Positions 57,098 to 60,000 of a DNA stretch of 60,000 bases are shown here, piece by piece; the stretch's first letter is position 1; the number at the start of each line of letters is the position of its first letter. Source of the DNA: Antedon mediterranea. Its lineage: Eukaryota > Echinodermata > Crinoidea > Comatulida > Antedonidae. The stretch is taken from contig NC_092679.1 in the NCBI RefSeq assembly GCF_964355755.1, positions 15,988,932-16,048,931 on the forward strand. The letters are read 5' to 3'. Made by a program: the position numbers and the translations under genes. The notes below the pieces were generated by a model, which was not told the origin of the DNA, made no database searches, and saw only the letters and a list, made by a program, of their open reading frames with translations.

Positions 57098-58372
57098 TAA
57101 CATTCTCACCAAAAAATAATAATCCTGAGTGATAATACCTCAAAACAGACCTAGATTTTGCTTCATATATTTATTCTGCAAAGATACTTACTGTATTTGT
57201 CTTTTCTCTGAAACTACTCTCGTAATATCTTCTATTTTCAGCGAACGAAAGGTCATATCAGTAACTTTTCTGTCAGGATCTTTTTTTTAAATACCCGTTT
57301 AAAGTGATGCAACGATTGGTCAGATTTTCCTGCCAAGAAATACTTTTCATTTTTACTGTTATAACCTTTTAATTAAAAAAACAGTATACTAAAATAAACT
57401 GATTCTGAGAAGTTAATTAAATGCGTATAAAAATGTAATAGTTTTCTTTCCATTAGGATTTGTATCCGTTTATTTGTGCAGTTGTCAAAGAGCATACGTT
57501 AAATTGTGATTTATGATACCAAAATAATCATAACTATAATCAAATATAATATTGTGTATTGTTTAAACTATTTAAGTGATTTTAATTAGGAATTTTAAGA
57601 ACTAAACTATTAATTACTCAGTGACTAATATTAAAATAATGATGTCTAAATTGTGACAGGTAACAACATTTTTTTTGAGTGTCAAAAGATTTAAACTTGA
57701 AACCTTTTGTTTTATAGTACATGTAGATAACTTTCTTCTAGACCACTTTAGATTTCATGGTTTGTTTACTTTTTACACCCTTAATTTGGCACAGTGAAAC
57801 AACATTTTTTTAAACTGAATGCTTTAGGAAGATTTAACTGCTAATTTAACAAAAATAAATAGAATTTAAGGAAGGATTTAAATAAGTTACTGTATGTACA
57901 AATTTGAAATTAAACAACATATATTCAATAACAAGTTGATACATCTTAGTGAGACTCAACAAGGCGACTAATATAATATAAACATTTTAATGGAAAGATT
58001 TGTCACAAATATGGCATTAAAATTGAATTTAACATCGGCAAGCTGTTGAAGAATTCAATTTAATTGTCTTACCAGTATTCACATATTTGCAATGTGTCGT
58101 TTTAATTAAACCTAATTTCATTCCAAACAATATTACTCTTGGATTTTATGCGGTGGTTGACATCTAATATAACAGAAACGCAAACAAGTTAATGACAGCA
58201 AAGAAGGGAATTAATTGACTGGCTAACGATTACAATCGAGTGCTAAGATGGGAAATGGTAGAAAATGGTTGTCATTAACAAGGTATTAAATTAATAAATA
58301 AATATAAAATAAAGTTTGGTTTAAGTTCACCCAAGAATTACTTTGGAAATGTTCTCAAATGTACTTATATAT
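57098..58372. other. Noncoding, no gene recognised
   Basis: AT-rich; nothing supported. Confidence 0.35.
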
Positions 58373-58511
58373 AGCTCTATATACAGTATCAAACTAATAG
58401 TTTGACAAAAAAAAGTGTGATGTTTTCAAATATAGTAGTGATATGACATCATAATGTCCATGGAAACATCACATTTCTTGTCACATAAAGTTTTAAAGTG
58501 TAGACAGAGCT
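58373..58511. mobile_element. Family A MITE copy
   Basis: Left AGCTCTATATACAGTATC (diverged), right AGTGTAGACAGAGCT followed by TAA. The interior has TTTGACAAAAAAAAGTGTGA and CACATTTCTTGTCACATAAA. 139 bp. Confidence 0.75.
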
Positions 58512-59438
58512 TAAGATACAGTACGATAACAAAAAATAAAATTAATGTATTTAGGGTTTATCATGAGATATACTAATAAAGAATAATTGTGGGCTTGCCT
58601 AGATGCCATTAGACATGGCAGAAATACCTTGTCTTTAAAGGTCTATTAAAGCTCATGAGCGCACATCAAGATTCATTTGCAGGTTACAAACTAACCCTTT
58701 AAAACTTTGAAAAACATTTTTCAAATCATTCATTCAAAAAAAATTATTATTGTCATTGTTATATTGTAATTTGTGTATGGGTTTCCCATTCAACAGTAAT
58801 TTACTTCACTCTTTGTTTTTCCTGTCTCCTGTTTTTCTGTTATTTTATTGTTATTTGTGTTGTCCTTGTTTTTTTCAGACAAAAAATAAATAAAATTAAA
58901 TAAAAAAATGTTTATCTGGTTCCAAACACTTTTCGTGAACAACTAGATTTAGGATGTTCCAGTTTTTTGGTGCCAGGAGCATTTCCGGTGCTTAAAGGTT
59001 TCGCCTTATACAAGCCAAGACGCTTTACTCTACTTAATACTGTAAAAGCATAGGGTTAATAAAATCATTTAGAACCAATTTCTGAGATTTACTTTATTGT
59101 TGATATAAAAGCAAATCTTGGTGATGTTCGCGAAGATGGCTCTTAGTGTTATAATAAATAAATTGATGGTATACCTACTAGCTGATTTACTTTGTGTAAT
59201 GGCTCATTTGAAAGATCTAAGACTTCTTAAACTCATTTCTATTTCATTCCCCTGAGAAATAGCTGTAACAAGATATATGAATCCAAATAAAATTACTGAA
59301 AAATGACAATACTGTATGTATCAGTGGTTGAACCTCAACTGAGATTCAAATAAAATAAGCAAACAGCTAAATCAAAATAGTACAGTAAAACAGTCAGAAG
59401 TTCCAAGCTTTTTTTGGAAAACAATATTCCTTTCACTC
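58512..59438. other. Noncoding, no gene recognised
   Basis: No exon or element edge supported. Confidence 0.35.
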
Positions 59439-59780
59439 GGATATCCCATGGAGTAATTACTCCATGGATATCCACATATTTCAGTGTGAATAAATTAACC
59501 CCAGAAATAGGACAATTTTTAAGTAACTGGTTAAATGGCAGCACAAAAAACAGTTACAAACACCCATTCAATTCGGTGTTAGAATGCCATTTAACCAGTT
59601 ATTGCTGATTTGATTGACAGCTGCTGACCAACTATACACTGCAGTAACGTTACAGGACTAATTGCATTTTGGGTAATTCTAACCATTTTTGTCAACAACC
59701 ACCCACTGACATAAATGCAGTCAATATAAAAATTACATTTTAAATCTATTTTGAAATAAACGGTTTATTCGGTGAGACGA
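59439..59780. repeat. Family D repeat with a 35-bp palindrome at its edge
   Basis: 59439-59473 is a palindrome centred on TAATTA with arms GGATATCC..ATGGAG and one unpaired C. Beyond it, AAATTAACCCCAGAAATAGG, ACTGGTTAAATGGC, its complement GCCATTTAACCAGT, and TTTTGGGTAATT resemble 24.4-24.9 kb. Confidence 0.6.
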
Positions 59781-60000
59781 CTTTTGTTTTTTTTTTTTAT
59801 ATTTGCTTTTTCATATTGACATTTGAAAGTATTTGTAGACAGAAATCTACATTCTGTCTCGATTTTGAATTGAATATACAAAATCACAGTGACCTCAGTT
59901 TTGTTTAAAGGTCATTGTTGATTAATTTGATTGGTCTATATTGGAAATGTTCCTATGTTTTACACTATTATATAGCGACATTCTTGGTCGAGTTATTTGA

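Noticed and set aside
1-60000. CRISPR array, bacterial operon or phage region
   Set aside because: Introns, SINEs, LINE and MITEs show animal DNA; the tandem arrays have no spacer-repeat layout.

Overview
This window is animal genomic DNA: AT-rich, with long introns and canonical GT/AG splice sites, dense in minisatellites and small transposable elements. The one clear cellular gene encodes the C-terminal part of a PTPN14/PTPN21 (Drosophila Pez) type non-receptor tyrosine phosphatase. The gene type, the repeat styles and the frequent octamer TAGGCCTA suggest a marine invertebrate. An invertebrate deuterostome such as an echinoderm would fit, but the species cannot be fixed from the sequence alone.

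Layout. Positions 1-6249 (+) hold the last seven exons of the phosphatase gene: a long linker exon with two PPxY motifs, then six exons of the PTP catalytic domain. Introns 1-5 carry minisatellites or MITE-like elements. Directly behind the stop codon lies a tandemly repeated 3' region that includes a near-identical copy of the last ~30 codons. From 7 to 28 kb no protein-coding gene is visible. This stretch holds MITE-like inverted-repeat elements, a probable solo LTR nested in a MITE, tRNA-derived SINE pieces and tandem repeats. At 28255-28455 (+) a small exon encodes a signal peptide plus an LRR N-terminal cap and ends in a phase-2 donor, so it is probably the first coding exon of a leucine-rich-repeat protein. 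From 29 to 48 kb the sequence is again intergenic or intronic. It contains two oppositely oriented copies of a TIR element, a tRNA-derived SINE, the 3' end of a non-LTR retrotransposon, several tandem arrays and a ~1.5 kb element with Helentron-like termini.

At 48062-53734 (-) sits a complete Ty3/Gypsy-type LTR retrotransposon. It has ~170-180 bp LTRs that match except for a 13-bp indel and one edge base, one uninterrupted 1635-codon gag-pol frame, a polypurine tract and a probable 5-bp target-site duplication. It looks young. From 53.7 to 60 kb there are only noncoding DNA and further inverted-repeat elements.

How the parts relate. The phosphatase keeps the family layout (linker with WW-binding PPxY motifs, then PTP domain) but has Asn at the usual WPD-loop acid position. 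Much of the remaining structure is layered mobile DNA: at least three MITE families share an AGC-type terminus and, where clear, a 3-bp TTA/TAA duplication. Some are nested in or interrupted by other repeats, which gives a relative order of insertion. No unfamiliar multi-gene system was found.
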